Source: Arcobacter arenosus (GTDB lineage: Bacteria; Campylobacterota; Campylobacteria; Campylobacterales; Arcobacteraceae). From it: a stretch of 64,000 nt of DNA. The notes beneath the pieces are model-generated. The model saw only the letters and a program-made list of their open reading frames with translations, was not told where the DNA came from and did not search any database. Position 1 is the stretch's first letter. Every line of letters starts with the position of its first letter. Position numbers and translations under genes: made by a program. Below are positions 52,020 through 60,643 of the stretch, piece by piece. The stretch spans positions 248,001 through 312,000 of the forward strand of contig NZ_VANU01000002.1 of the NCBI RefSeq assembly GCF_005771535.1, written 5' to 3'.

Positions 52020-52889
52020 ATGAAAAAAATTACTACTATACTAAATGATTTTAACGAACTTGTTATGTTCAAACACTCAATATTTTCTTTGCCGTTTATA
52101 TTTATAGCGATGATTGTTTCATCTGTTGAAGTAAATGGTTCGCCGTGGTTTGGTTTTAAACTTTTAATCTTAGGAGTTTTAGCGGCTATTACAGCTAGAA
52201 ACTTTGCAATGGGCTTTAACAGATATATGGATAGAGATATCGATGCTTTAAATCCTAGAACTATCAATAGACCAAATGTAGATGGAAGAGTATCTGCAAC
52301 ACAGATGTTAGTTTTTGTTATAGCAAATGCCCTTGGGTTTATAGTTGTTGCTTATTTTGTAAATGATTTAGCTTTTTATTTATCAGTTCCTATTTTATTT
52401 GTAATTGGTTCATATTCTTACTTTAAAAGATTTTCTTATCTTGCACATGTGATACTTGGTATCTCTTTGGCTCTTGCGCCTATTGCTGGGGTAGTTGCTG
52501 TTAGTGAAACTATTACTTTATGGTCTATTTTACTTAGTATTGGGGTTATGTTTTGGGTTGCTGGATTTGATTTACTTTATTCTTTACAAGATATTGAAGT
52601 GGATAAAGAGCTTGGACTTCACTCTATTCCAAGTAAATTTGGCCCACAAAAAACAATGCTAATATCAAAGGTATTTCATGCCTTGACGGTACTATTTTGG
52701 CTTTTATTTGCAATAAGTTCAAATAGTGGAATGTCTGCTTATATTGCTGTGATAATTAGTGCAGTGATGTTAAGTTATGAACACTATTTAGTAAATAAAG
52801 ACTTCACAAAAATTGATAAAGCCTTTTTTACAGTAAATGGATATCTTGGTATTGTATTTTTCTTTTTAATATTAATTGATTCATTTTGA
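52020..52889 (+). CDS. UbiA-family polyprenyltransferase (MqnP/UbiA)
   Basis: A 289-aa inner-membrane enzyme with about eight helices and both Asp-rich motifs: N-R-Y-M-D-R-D-I-D-A (about residues 67-76) and D-L-L-Y-S-L-Q-D-I-E-V-D near residue 184. It attaches a polyprenyl chain to an aromatic acid in quinone synthesis. In Campylobacterota, which make menaquinone by the futalosine route, MqnP is the likely identity; UbiA proper is less likely. Confidence 0.87.
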   Translation: MKKITTILNDFNELVMFKHSIFSLPFIFIAMIVSSVEVNGSPWFGFKLLILGVLAAITARNFAMGFNRYMDRDIDALNPRTINRPNVDGRVSATQMLVFVIANALGFIVVAYFVNDLAFYLSVPILFVIGSYSYFKRFSYLAHVILGISLALAPIAGVVAVSETITLWSILLSIGVMFWVAGFDLLYSLQDIEVDKELGLHSIPSKFGPQKTMLISKVFHALTVLFWLLFAISSNSGMSAYIAVIISAVMLSYEHYLVNKDFTKIDKAFFTVNGYLGIVFFFLILIDSF

Positions 52890-52982
52890 GACTATTTTAA
52901 TACCAGTATTAAAAAACTCTTAACTATAAATTTAGATGACTTCTAGTAATATTTTCTTATCTTTTAGGGTGGGAATTACTAA

Positions 52983-53792
52983 ATGAGCGATAAATTAAGA
53001 CAAGTCACTTATATGACTGTAAAAAACTTAAAAAATGAAGATATTATTTTACCTGGCAAATATTCAACTACTTTTGAAACCTTTGCAAAGGGCCTTGAAC
53101 TAGATGTTAAAGATGAAAATGTAGTATTAAAAGAATTAAGTAATGATACAAACTATGTAAATAATATAGTTAAAAAAACAAACAAAAATCTAGATAATTT
53201 TTATAAATCAACAACAGATGCTCAAATTGCTATAAAGAATAATGATAGTAATTCTTTAGAAAAAATCAATTTAGAAATTGCTCAAATGAGAAGAGAAATC
53301 AATGCTTTACAAAAACAACTTTTTTCTGACCCTTTAACTGGAGCATACAACAGAAAATGGTTTACAGATGAATACTTAAATGATGATATTTTTCAACATG
53401 ATGGTTTTATCGCCTTTTTAGACCTAAACAAATTTAAGCGTATAAACGATACTTATGGACATATTGTTGGTGACCAAGTTTTAAAATATCTTGTAAGATT
53501 TTTAAAAAAAGAGTTGCAAACCCCAGGTGTAGATATCGTAAGATATGCAGGTGATGAATTTATAGTTTTATTTAACAAAGAAAAAACTACAGTTTTAAAT
53601 GTAGATAGAACTATCTTTGAAGCCCAAGAAAAACTTTCACACCAAAAATTAAAATCTGCAAAAATAGATGAACTTCAGTTCTCTTTTTCTTTTGGGATTA
53701 GTCCTTTTAAAAAGGGTGATTATGCGGAAGTGATTCTTAATACCGTTGATGAACTTATGTATAAAAACAAAGAGGCAAGTAGAGAAAATTAA
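52983..53792 (+). CDS. GGDEF diguanylate cyclase, soluble
   Basis: A 269-aa protein: an N-terminal helical region with a coiled-coil stretch (about residues 75-115) and a C-terminal GGDEF domain starting S-D-P-L-T-G-A-Y-N-R. The signature is Y-A-G-D-E-F (AGDEF), a variant compatible with cyclase activity. No membrane segment and no recognisable sensor domain. It is transcribed alone. Confidence 0.87.
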   Translation: MSDKLRQVTYMTVKNLKNEDIILPGKYSTTFETFAKGLELDVKDENVVLKELSNDTNYVNNIVKKTNKNLDNFYKSTTDAQIAIKNNDSNSLEKINLEIAQMRREINALQKQLFSDPLTGAYNRKWFTDEYLNDDIFQHDGFIAFLDLNKFKRINDTYGHIVGDQVLKYLVRFLKKELQTPGVDIVRYAGDEFIVLFNKEKTTVLNVDRTIFEAQEKLSHQKLKSAKIDELQFSFSFGISPFKKGDYAEVILNTVDELMYKNKEASREN

Positions 53793-53885
53793 AACTCTCT
53801 AAAGCCTACATAAGAGTGTTTTCAGAGATTTTTAAAGAAAATCAATGTATTATTCGCTTCCAATCAGTGTGAAACTGATATAAGC

Positions 53886-53962
53886 GCGTCTGTGGCTCAA
53901 CTGGATAGAGCACTGGGTTTCGGCCCCGGCGGTTGTGAGTTCGAATCTTACCAGGCGTGCCA
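53886..53962 (+). tRNA. tRNA-Arg (anticodon UCG), first copy
   Basis: A complete 77-nt cloverleaf with encoded CCA: acceptor GCGTCTG/CAGGCGT, D stem GCTC/GAGC, anticodon stem CTGGG/CCCGG with loop TTTCGGC (anticodon 53920-53922), T stem GTGAG/CTTAC. Position 37 is G. The acceptor stem has two G-U pairs. A strong terminator follows. Confidence 0.88.
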
Positions 53963-53966
53963 TTTT

Positions 53967-54014
53967 AAAGCTCGATATAATGGACTCTTTGGAGTTTTTA
54001 TATCGGGCTTTTTT
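53967..54014 (+). terminator. Rho-independent terminator after the first tRNA-Arg
   Basis: AAAGCTCGATATAA pairs with TTATATCGGGCTTT over 14 bp (one G-U), topped by a small ACTC/GAGT stem, and ends in a T-run. It isolates the first tRNA gene from the second. Confidence 0.88.
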
Positions 54015-54126
54015 ACTTTTGATAAAAACACTTTCCCACTTATTTCCAACTAAAACTAAAATTTATGATGGGCATAATACTGCCAAATATAAAATTTAGA
54101 AAAACAAATATATAATAATTGAATTA

Positions 54127-54203
54127 GGCGATGTAGCTCAACTGGATAGAGCAGGCGGTTTCGACCCGTCAGGTTGTGAGTTCGACTCTTACCATCGCTG
54201 CCA
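54127..54203 (+). tRNA. tRNA-Arg (anticodon UCG), second copy
   Basis: A 77-nt cloverleaf with CCA encoded: acceptor GGCGATG/CATCGCT, D stem GCTC/GAGC, anticodon stem GGCGG/CCGTC with loop TTTCGAC (anticodon 54161-54163), T stem GTGAG/CTTAC. Position 37 is A, where the first copy has G, and the acceptor and anticodon stems differ throughout, so the two copies are diverged isoacceptors with the same anticodon. Confidence 0.88.
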
Positions 54204-54265
54204 TTTTATTTATTCTAATGTATATATTAATAATAAAAAAGTTTTAAGTTAATATAAAGTATCAT

Positions 54266-54299
54266 ATTTCCAGAAAAAGATATACTTTTTTCTGGAAAT
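54266..54299 (+). promoter_or_regulatory. Palindrome upstream of the AbiE operon
   Basis: ATTTCCAGAAAAAG (54266-54279) and CTTTTTTCTGGAAAT (54285-54299) form a dyad 21 nt before the antitoxin start. AbiEi-type antitoxins are known to bind inverted repeats at their own promoter, so this is a likely autoregulatory operator. It could also form an RNA hairpin. Confidence 0.7.
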
Positions 54300-54319
54300 A
54301 AAAAGCTAGGTAATGTCAA

Positions 54320-54925
54320 ATGGAACTCTATAATAAAGTATTTTACTTCATATCAGGTCATGGTAGGGGGTGGGCATTTTCACCAAAAGATTTATTGTCA
54401 AAATTTACAAGACAAGAAGCAGATAGTGTTCTATCTGATTTAACAAAAGAAGGTAAAATAAGAAGAGTAGCCAGAGGAGTATATGATTATCCTAAATATA
54501 GTAAGTTATTAAAAAAAGATTTAAGCCCAGATATTGAACAAGTAGCACGTGCCTATGCAAGAAAATTTAACTGGAGAATAGAAGTTAGTGGAGATACTGC
54601 ATTAAACCTACTTAAGCTATCAACTCAAATACCAGGAAACTATCTTTATTATAGTGATGGACCAAGTAAAACATATACTCTTAATGATGGAGCAAAAATA
54701 GAATTCAAAAAATCTGTACTAAAAAATATAGGTTTTAAATATAAAGAGAGTTCACTTTTAGTTCAAGCATTAAAAACTTTAGGTAAAGAAAATATCAATG
54801 ATAAGGTAATAGAAAAGATAAGAACTCAAATAGATGATTCAATGTATGAAAAAATATTAAAGGATACAAAATCTTCAACGGTATGGATTTATGAAACGAT
54901 AAAAGAGGTATGCAAAAATGGATAA
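54320..54925 (+). CDS. AbiEi-like antitoxin (DUF6088 family)
   Basis: A 201-aa protein: N-terminal winged helix (F-S-P-K-D-L-L-S-K-F-T-R-Q-E-A-D, V-A-R-G-V-Y-D-Y-P-K-Y) followed by an AbiEi-type C-terminal domain (V-S-G-D-T-A-L-N-L-L near residue 89). In type IV systems this protein represses the operon and neutralises the toxin. A palindrome lies upstream. Its end overlaps the toxin start by eight bases. Confidence 0.87.
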   Translation: MELYNKVFYFISGHGRGWAFSPKDLLSKFTRQEADSVLSDLTKEGKIRRVARGVYDYPKYSKLLKKDLSPDIEQVARAYARKFNWRIEVSGDTALNLLKLSTQIPGNYLYYSDGPSKTYTLNDGAKIEFKKSVLKNIGFKYKESSLLVQALKTLGKENINDKVIEKIRTQIDDSMYEKILKDTKSSTVWIYETIKEVCKNG

Positions 54926-55895
54926 TATTGTAAATCTATTAAAAGAAGAAAGACAAGAACTATTTAGCGAAACAGCTAGACTTATGCATACTACTAATGC
55001 AATTGTTGAAAAAGATTTTTGGCTTGTATGGACTCTTAGCAAAATCTTTAGTGATGAAAGATTAAATAAAATACTGATGTTTAAAGGTGGAACATCACTT
55101 TCAAAAGTATTTCACCTTATTGGAAGATTTTCTGAAGATATTGATTTAATTTTAGATTGGAATCTAGTATCCCAAACTGACCCAAATGATGAAAGAAGTA
55201 AAAATAAACAAGATAAATACAATAAGGAAGTAAATGAAACTGCAAAAGTTTATATAAAAGATGAACTATTACCAATTATGAGTGAACTGCTATCCCCTCA
55301 TTGTATTTGCAAAATTGATGAAGAAGATGAACATAATATCAATATAACATACCCCTCTTCATTTAAAGATGATTATCTAAGACCACAAATACTATTAGAA
55401 ATAGGGCCATTAGCATCATGGTTACCGCATGATAATTATGAAATCAGTTCTTATGCAGCAGAACATTTTCCTGATTTATTTACACAAGTAAAATGTAATG
55501 TAAATGCAATTGTTGCACATAGGACATTTTGGGAGAAAGCAACTATATTACATCAAGAAGCACATAGAGCAGAAGAAAAAACTATGCCTCCTAGATACTC
55601 TAGACATTACTATGATTTAGCAATTATGGCTACTTCAAATGTGAAAGATGATGCACTAAAAGATTTAGACCTATTAGAAAAAGTAGTTGAATTTAAGAAG
55701 AAATTTTATCCTGTAAATTGGGCTAATTATGATAGTGCAAAAGTTGGTACACTAAAATTAATCCCACCAAAATATAGGATAAAAGAACTAGAAGAAGATT
55801 ACAAAGCAATGGGTAATATGATTTTTGATAAGCATTTAGAATTTGATGAAATTATTGAGATTTTAACTAATTTGGAAAATGAAATAAATAGTTAA
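54918..55895 (+). CDS. AbiEii/AbiGii-family nucleotidyltransferase toxin
   Basis: A 325-aa nucleotidyltransferase-like toxin: the motif F-K-G-G-T-S-L-S-K-V-F (about residues 53-63) followed by S-E-D-I-D-L-I-L with the two Asp, and R-H-Y-Y-D-L-A near residue 230. AbiEii toxins transfer nucleotides to block growth, and some act on tRNA 3' ends. Location just after two tRNA genes is typical of an integrated defence island. The antitoxin gene overlaps its start. Confidence 0.9.
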   Translation: MDNIVNLLKEERQELFSETARLMHTTNAIVEKDFWLVWTLSKIFSDERLNKILMFKGGTSLSKVFHLIGRFSEDIDLILDWNLVSQTDPNDERSKNKQDKYNKEVNETAKVYIKDELLPIMSELLSPHCICKIDEEDEHNINITYPSSFKDDYLRPQILLEIGPLASWLPHDNYEISSYAAEHFPDLFTQVKCNVNAIVAHRTFWEKATILHQEAHRAEEKTMPPRYSRHYYDLAIMATSNVKDDALKDLDLLEKVVEFKKKFYPVNWANYDSAKVGTLKLIPPKYRIKELEEDYKAMGNMIFDKHLEFDEIIEILTNLENEINS

Positions 55896-55933
55896 AATAT
55901 CTACTAATCTTACAGGAGGAGGGGGTATTATAT

Positions 55934-56977
55934 ATGAAATTTTTTAATAGAGAACAATTGTATATTCAAGTATGGAATATGCCATTAGTAAAACTTGCAG
56001 ATAAATATAAAACAACTAATGTAAAGCTAAAACGATATTGTGATAAGTTAAATATCCCAACTCCTTCATCTGGGTATTGGAGGAAAAAGGAATTTAAAAA
56101 AGATGTAACTATTCCTAAACTTCCAGTATTTAGTGATTATACAATTTCAAAAAAGGCTGCTAAAAAAGAAATAGTGGCTTTTGAAAAATCACAAAAAGAA
56201 AAACTGACTGTTAAAATTAATAAAACACTATCTAGTCCTCATCCTTATATAAAGAGAACCATTCCCTTGTTAAGAAAGTATGGTGTTGATAAATATGGGA
56301 TGTATTCTTCTTACGGAGCTGGAGTTGATATTCGTGTTTCAAAGACTCAACAAAATAGAGCTTTTCGAATACTAGATTCTATCTTTAAATGGTTTGAAAA
56401 AAACAATTATCAAGTTCTAACAAGTGATAACTCTACTGATACTTATTTAGTAATAAATAATATAAAAGTTCAAATTAGATTAGAAGAAAGATCAAGTATT
56501 ATTGGAACTAGAAAGAGTGATTGGGGTTCATATACATATAATGAATATGCTCCTACCGGGAAATTATACTTAATTATAAAAGAGTATTTCTGGAATACAA
56601 AAAACGTGCGTAAACAATGGTCTGATACTAACTCAAAAACTTTAGAGGATCAATTGCCAAATTTCATTGAAGGAGTAATTTATGCTTCAGAAATTATCCA
56701 CCAGCAAAACCTTGAGCGTGAAGAAAAAGATAGAAAATGGAAAGAAAAATTAAGATTAAAGGAGTTAGAAAAACAAAATCTTGAAAAAGAAAAACAAAGA
56801 ATATTAGAGTTAGAAAAAGAAGCAAATGATTATCATAAAAGTATTAAAATAAAACAATATATAGATGCTATCAAAGAAAATGAACTAAAAAATGATGAAG
56901 TACTTTCTCAAGAATTTAATGATTGGTATGAATGGGCATTAAGATATGCAAATAATTTAATTCCTAAATTGAAATAG
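55934..56977 (+). CDS. Unknown protein in the tRNA-linked island, HTH plus coiled coil
   Basis: A 347-aa protein: N-terminal helix-turn-helix-like region (L-A-D-K-Y-K-T-T-N-V-K-L-K-R-Y-C, about residues 21-36) with P-S-S-G-Y-W, a central alpha/beta part, and a charged coiled coil (about residues 255-310). No nuclease or ATPase motif is evident. It has an unusual G-rich ribosome site (AGGAGGAGGGGG) 12 nt after the toxin gene's neighbourhood. Related proteins of unknown function occur in mobile islands. Function unknown. Confidence 0.65.
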   Translation: MKFFNREQLYIQVWNMPLVKLADKYKTTNVKLKRYCDKLNIPTPSSGYWRKKEFKKDVTIPKLPVFSDYTISKKAAKKEIVAFEKSQKEKLTVKINKTLSSPHPYIKRTIPLLRKYGVDKYGMYSSYGAGVDIRVSKTQQNRAFRILDSIFKWFEKNNYQVLTSDNSTDTYLVINNIKVQIRLEERSSIIGTRKSDWGSYTYNEYAPTGKLYLIIKEYFWNTKNVRKQWSDTNSKTLEDQLPNFIEGVIYASEIIHQQNLEREEKDRKWKEKLRLKELEKQNLEKEKQRILELEKEANDYHKSIKIKQYIDAIKENELKNDEVLSQEFNDWYEWALRYANNLIPKLK

Positions 56978-56984
56978 TTTTATT

Positions 56985-57089
56985 TCATTTATTTAATTCA
57001 TTGTCTTTATCATCTTTATCTGATAGATAATATGCTAGAAAAGCTAATGAAAAAGCTAAAGTTAATTTAAATATTTCTTCTATTGTCAT
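56985..57089 (-). CDS. 34-aa putative single-helix membrane peptide
   Basis: A short ORF: M-T-I-E-E-I-F-K, then hydrophobic L-T-L-A-F-S-L-A-F-L-A-Y-Y-L, then a charged tail with D-K-D-D-K-D-N-E. AAGGA lies about eight bases before the ATG, which supports translation. One predicted transmembrane helix. It could be a small toxin-like or regulatory peptide; nothing confirms this. Confidence 0.45.
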   Translation of the reverse strand: MTIEEIFKLTLAFSLAFLAYYLSDKDDKDNELNK

Positions 57090-57200
57090 TTTTAATTCCT
57101 TATCTTAAATACTAACTAAAATATAATAAAAAGGGAAGAGGCTAATTTAATATTTTTTTATACTCTAATATATTTAATTTAAGAGTTTATCTTACTAGAA

Positions 57201-57989
57201 TTATTTAAATTTATTTATTTCATTTAGATATTGAGACTTTTTAAACTTAAATCTTCCTCCATATGGTTGCATCATATCCCAATAAATAAAACCATCATTT
57301 AATTCAACTTTTATAGGTTCAGTTATTGCAGCACAATCTGGTATACCACATGAACAAGTAAAAAAATAAAATTCACCATAATCTTTAATTTTTGTACTGT
57401 TTAATAATGCATAAATATCTATGGTTCTTTGGGTATCTATTTCCTTACCATCTATTTTTAAAATATAATCTGAATATTTTCTTTTTACTTTCAAAACTTC
57501 AATTTTTGAAATGTTATTATTATCCTTTTTCAAAGTGTTTATAAAGGGGTCTGATATTATATTTTCAATAGATTTATCTAGATTTAAATTAGTAAATTTA
57601 TATTTTAGAGTATAATAAACTGAACTTTTTAATTTTCTAATAAAAATCTTTTTATTTATCAAAAGTTTTAAAATGACTTCTTCATTTTTTGATATATTAA
57701 ACTTTATATTTTTTTCAAAAGATTTTGCTGAAAAAGTGTATTGATTACTATCCTCTGAAAAATTGATTGAAGCTTCAATTAATTTAGTTGATATAGGTTC
57801 TTTTTCTATTTCTTTTAGCCAAGTAATGATTTCATTTATAAAGTCTTTGTTTTTTTGTATATAAAACTCTTTTGAAATTTGATTATCTATTTCAAGGTTT
57901 ATATACAAAGTTTTTTCATTGAAGTACTTAATATAAAATTCAAAGATATTATAGTTTTTTACACTAATTCTTTTTGTATTACAGTTCAA
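57201..57989 (-). CDS. Unknown protein with C-terminal CxCG..C motif
   Basis: A 262-aa protein rich in Lys, Asn and Ile with no signal peptide or transmembrane segment. Near residue 220 it has F-F-T-C-S-C-G-I-P-D-C-A-A, a small three-Cys, possibly zinc-binding motif, then the aromatic ending Y-W-D-M-M-Q-P-Y-G-G-R-F. Such a C-terminal motif occurs in some uncharacterised bacterial proteins. Function unknown. It lies in the island, 22 nt from the metallophosphoesterase remnant. Confidence 0.65.
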   Translation of the reverse strand: MNCNTKRISVKNYNIFEFYIKYFNEKTLYINLEIDNQISKEFYIQKNKDFINEIITWLKEIEKEPISTKLIEASINFSEDSNQYTFSAKSFEKNIKFNISKNEEVILKLLINKKIFIRKLKSSVYYTLKYKFTNLNLDKSIENIISDPFINTLKKDNNNISKIEVLKVKRKYSDYILKIDGKEIDTQRTIDIYALLNSTKIKDYGEFYFFTCSCGIPDCAAITEPIKVELNDGFIYWDMMQPYGGRFKFKKSQYLNEINKFK

Positions 57990-58011
57990 TTTTTTCAGTT
58001 TAAAATCCTTA

Positions 58012-58653
58012 TTATTTTATACTTTTAAAATCTATTTTAAAGCTTTTTATATTTACTCCATCTTCTCTCTCACCTGGATAGCCTAGTGGATTACAAAGAC
58101 ATTTTACTCCAAACTCTTTATATTCTAATTCTTCATGAGTATGTCCAAATATCCAATACTTCATATTCCCACACTTTCTATATTTCTCTCCTTCAAAAGA
58201 AAAAAATATATTAGAAGGATTATTTCGATATTTAATATTTATATGCTCATCTTTACAAGATGGATTGACATGCGTAATCATTACATCACACTGTTCATAA
58301 ACTGTTTCTATTTTTGACTTTTCAATTTTCCAAATATCATCATAATTCGTAATCCCATATATATAATCTGCATCATTCATAAACTGACTCCAGATTTGAT
58401 TTGTTGAATATGGAGGGAAAGACTCCATTGGATATTGTCTTTCAAGGTATCCTTCATTGTACCAAGAATCAAAGCCTGCAAAAACAATCCCATTAATTTG
58501 AACGAAATCACCATTAAGACAATACATATTCTGCTCTTTATTGATTAAGTTCCTCATCTCTTCAACTCTTTTAAAAGAGTCTATGTATTTTGTTGCAGCT
58601 TCTGGACCAATTAGATAATAATCATGATTTCCTAAAACACAGACTATATACAT
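58012..58653 (-). pseudogene. Metallophosphoesterase remnant lacking its N terminus
   Basis: The 213-aa product keeps the later metallophosphoesterase motifs (V-L-G-N-H-D-Y-Y at the very start, T-H-V-N-P-S, and F-G-H-T-H-E) but lacks the N-terminal D-x-H and G-D-x motifs that carry half of the metal ligands. The frame runs on to 58761 but there it only opposes the start of the EAL gene. The break lies near 58650-58680. It is most likely a 5'-deleted, inactive gene. Confidence 0.75.
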
Positions 58654-58684
58654 ATAATAATGTTCTTTTAAGTATAATAAAACT

Positions 58685-60313
58685 ATGTTATTTAATATAT
58701 TGATCATAGATGATGAATTTACATCAAAAAATTTTTCTTTTATTACAGATAGTCTAGACAATACTAAAATAAGTATTTTAAGTGACTATAGCACAATAAG
58801 TGCTGTTTTAAAAGAGGAATTTATTCATATGATTATCATCAATCCTGATATCTTTTCACTAGAAGATTTTAAAGAGATAATTGAAGAAAATAACTTAAAT
58901 TATACTACAAATCCTATTTTAATAATAGGGGAAGAAAAAGATATACAAGTTGAGTTTGATTTCATCTTTGATTACATTAGTTATATGATGCCTCAAGAGT
59001 TGATTATCCGTAAAATTAGATTTTGTAAAAAACTTTTTGAGCGAGAGCTCAATTATCAAACAAGTATAAACAAACTTTTATATACTGATTCTTTGACTCA
59101 ATTACCAAACCGTGTAAAACTAATAAAAGATTTACAAAATGATTCTTTACATATAAATGCACTTGCAATAATAGATATAAAAAATTTTAGAGGAATAAAC
59201 GACTTTTTTGGTATAAGAATAGGTGACAAGGTCTTAAAACATACAAAAGAGTTACTTACAAAATATATTGAATTAGTACATAATCGCGTGACATTATATA
59301 AGTTTCCTTCCGATGTTTTTTGTTTAGCAAATATTAATTTATCAAAAAAAGAGTTTCAAAATTTGGTTTTTTATATGTTAAGTGGCATAAACAATCAAAT
59401 CATTAAAGAACAAGAATATGAAATAGACATTGATGCTGTTGCAGGTATAACTTTTTCTACCAAAAAAAACAAACTTATCACTGCTGACTTAGCTCTTCAA
59501 AAGGCAAAAACAGAAAACAAGTTATATTTAGTATTTTATGAGAAACTTGACAATTTAGAAGAATATGAAAGCAATATGTATTGGGCTAAAAAGTTAAAAA
59601 AAGCACTTTTAGATGATGATGTTATTGTTTATTTTCAGCCTATTTTAGACAATCGTACAAAAAAAGTTCAGAGATATGAAGCTTTAGTAAGATTGTATGA
59701 TAAACAAAATGATGAAGTTGTAGCCCCATATCACTTTTTGGATATATCAAAAAAAGCTTGTTTATATAAAGATATCACAAAAAATGTGATTGAAAAATCT
59801 TTTAAAGAGTTTGAAAATCTTGATTATGAGTTTTCCATAAATATTTCATATGAAGATATAAATGACCCAACTTTTTTGATATATATTGAAGAGATGCTAA
59901 AAAAATATCAAGTATCCAAAAGATTAACTTGGGAGATTTTAGAAAATGAAAATATAAAAAACTATGATGTTTTAATATGTTTCATAAAAGCAGTCAAAAA
60001 GCTTGGTTGCAAAGTCTCTATTGATGATTTTGGTACAGGGTATTCTAATTTTGAGCATCTATTAAAGATGGATGTTGATTGTCTGAAAATTGATGCTTCA
60101 CTTATCAAAAATATCGTTAAAGATAAAACTAGTTACAAAATTGTAGAAACAATAATTAAGTTTGCAAAAAATTTAAACCTAAAGACTGTTGCCGAGTTTG
60201 TAGAAAATAAAGAGATTTTTGAATTAGTAAATAAATTAGATATTGACTTTTCTCAAGGAGACTATATTAGTGAGCCATTAGAAAAGCCAAATTTTAAAGA
60301 GGATTTTATCTAA
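58685..60313 (+). CDS. Pseudo-receiver GGDEF-EAL phosphodiesterase
   Basis: A 542-aa cytoplasmic protein: an N-terminal receiver-like domain (I-L-I-I-D-D-E near residue 5) that lacks the usual Lys-Pro end, a GGDEF domain whose signature reads F-P-S-D-V-F and so is dead as cyclase, and an EAL domain with Y-E-A-L-V-R and D-D-F-G-T-G intact. Net c-di-GMP hydrolysis is expected. Its 5' end abuts the metallophosphoesterase remnant, so its promoter region may be a recent junction. Confidence 0.88.
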   Translation: MLFNILIIDDEFTSKNFSFITDSLDNTKISILSDYSTISAVLKEEFIHMIIINPDIFSLEDFKEIIEENNLNYTTNPILIIGEEKDIQVEFDFIFDYISYMMPQELIIRKIRFCKKLFERELNYQTSINKLLYTDSLTQLPNRVKLIKDLQNDSLHINALAIIDIKNFRGINDFFGIRIGDKVLKHTKELLTKYIELVHNRVTLYKFPSDVFCLANINLSKKEFQNLVFYMLSGINNQIIKEQEYEIDIDAVAGITFSTKKNKLITADLALQKAKTENKLYLVFYEKLDNLEEYESNMYWAKKLKKALLDDDVIVYFQPILDNRTKKVQRYEALVRLYDKQNDEVVAPYHFLDISKKACLYKDITKNVIEKSFKEFENLDYEFSINISYEDINDPTFLIYIEEMLKKYQVSKRLTWEILENENIKNYDVLICFIKAVKKLGCKVSIDDFGTGYSNFEHLLKMDVDCLKIDASLIKNIVKDKTSYKIVETIIKFAKNLNLKTVAEFVENKEIFELVNKLDIDFSQGDYISEPLEKPNFKEDFI

Positions 60314-60581
60314 GAAGACCATATCTTCTATGATGGTTTTTCTCTTTTATTCTTTTTATTTTGTGAAAGTATCTATTGTTTTTTTGTTCTAACACTTGTA
60401 TCTTTTCCCAAAGTTTTTGGATTTTTATCTCATTGTGTCTTATTTTTTCTCTAAAGTCTGAGATTCTTTCTATTTCAGGATTTACTTTTATAAAGTTATC
60501 ATAGTGTCTATCAAATTGTTTTGCATTTAAACTCAAAACACCTAAACCTATAATCAAACCCATAGCTAATAACTTTTTCAT
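60306..60581 (-). CDS. Small exported protein of unknown function
   Basis: A 91-aa protein with a signal peptide (about residues 1-20, ending L-N-A) and a mature part that is a highly charged helix (E-K-I-R-H-N-E-I-K-I-Q-K-L-W-E-K-I, then H/R-rich). Convergent overlap of eight bases with the EAL gene. It resembles small periplasmic helical proteins; no function is assigned. Confidence 0.65.
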   Translation of the reverse strand: MKKLLAMGLIIGLGVLSLNAKQFDRHYDNFIKVNPEIERISDFREKIRHNEIKIQKLWEKIQVLEQKNNRYFHKIKRIKEKNHHRRYGLLR

Positions 60582-60643
60582 TTTTTACTCCTTAACGTTT
60601 ATATATGGAAGTTTAAAAACAAAAAGTGGAACTATCGTGAATA

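Noticed and set aside
52895-52914. Hairpin after the UbiA-family gene as a terminator
   Set aside because: The stem is almost only A/T pairs and is followed by A rather than T, so termination is not supported.
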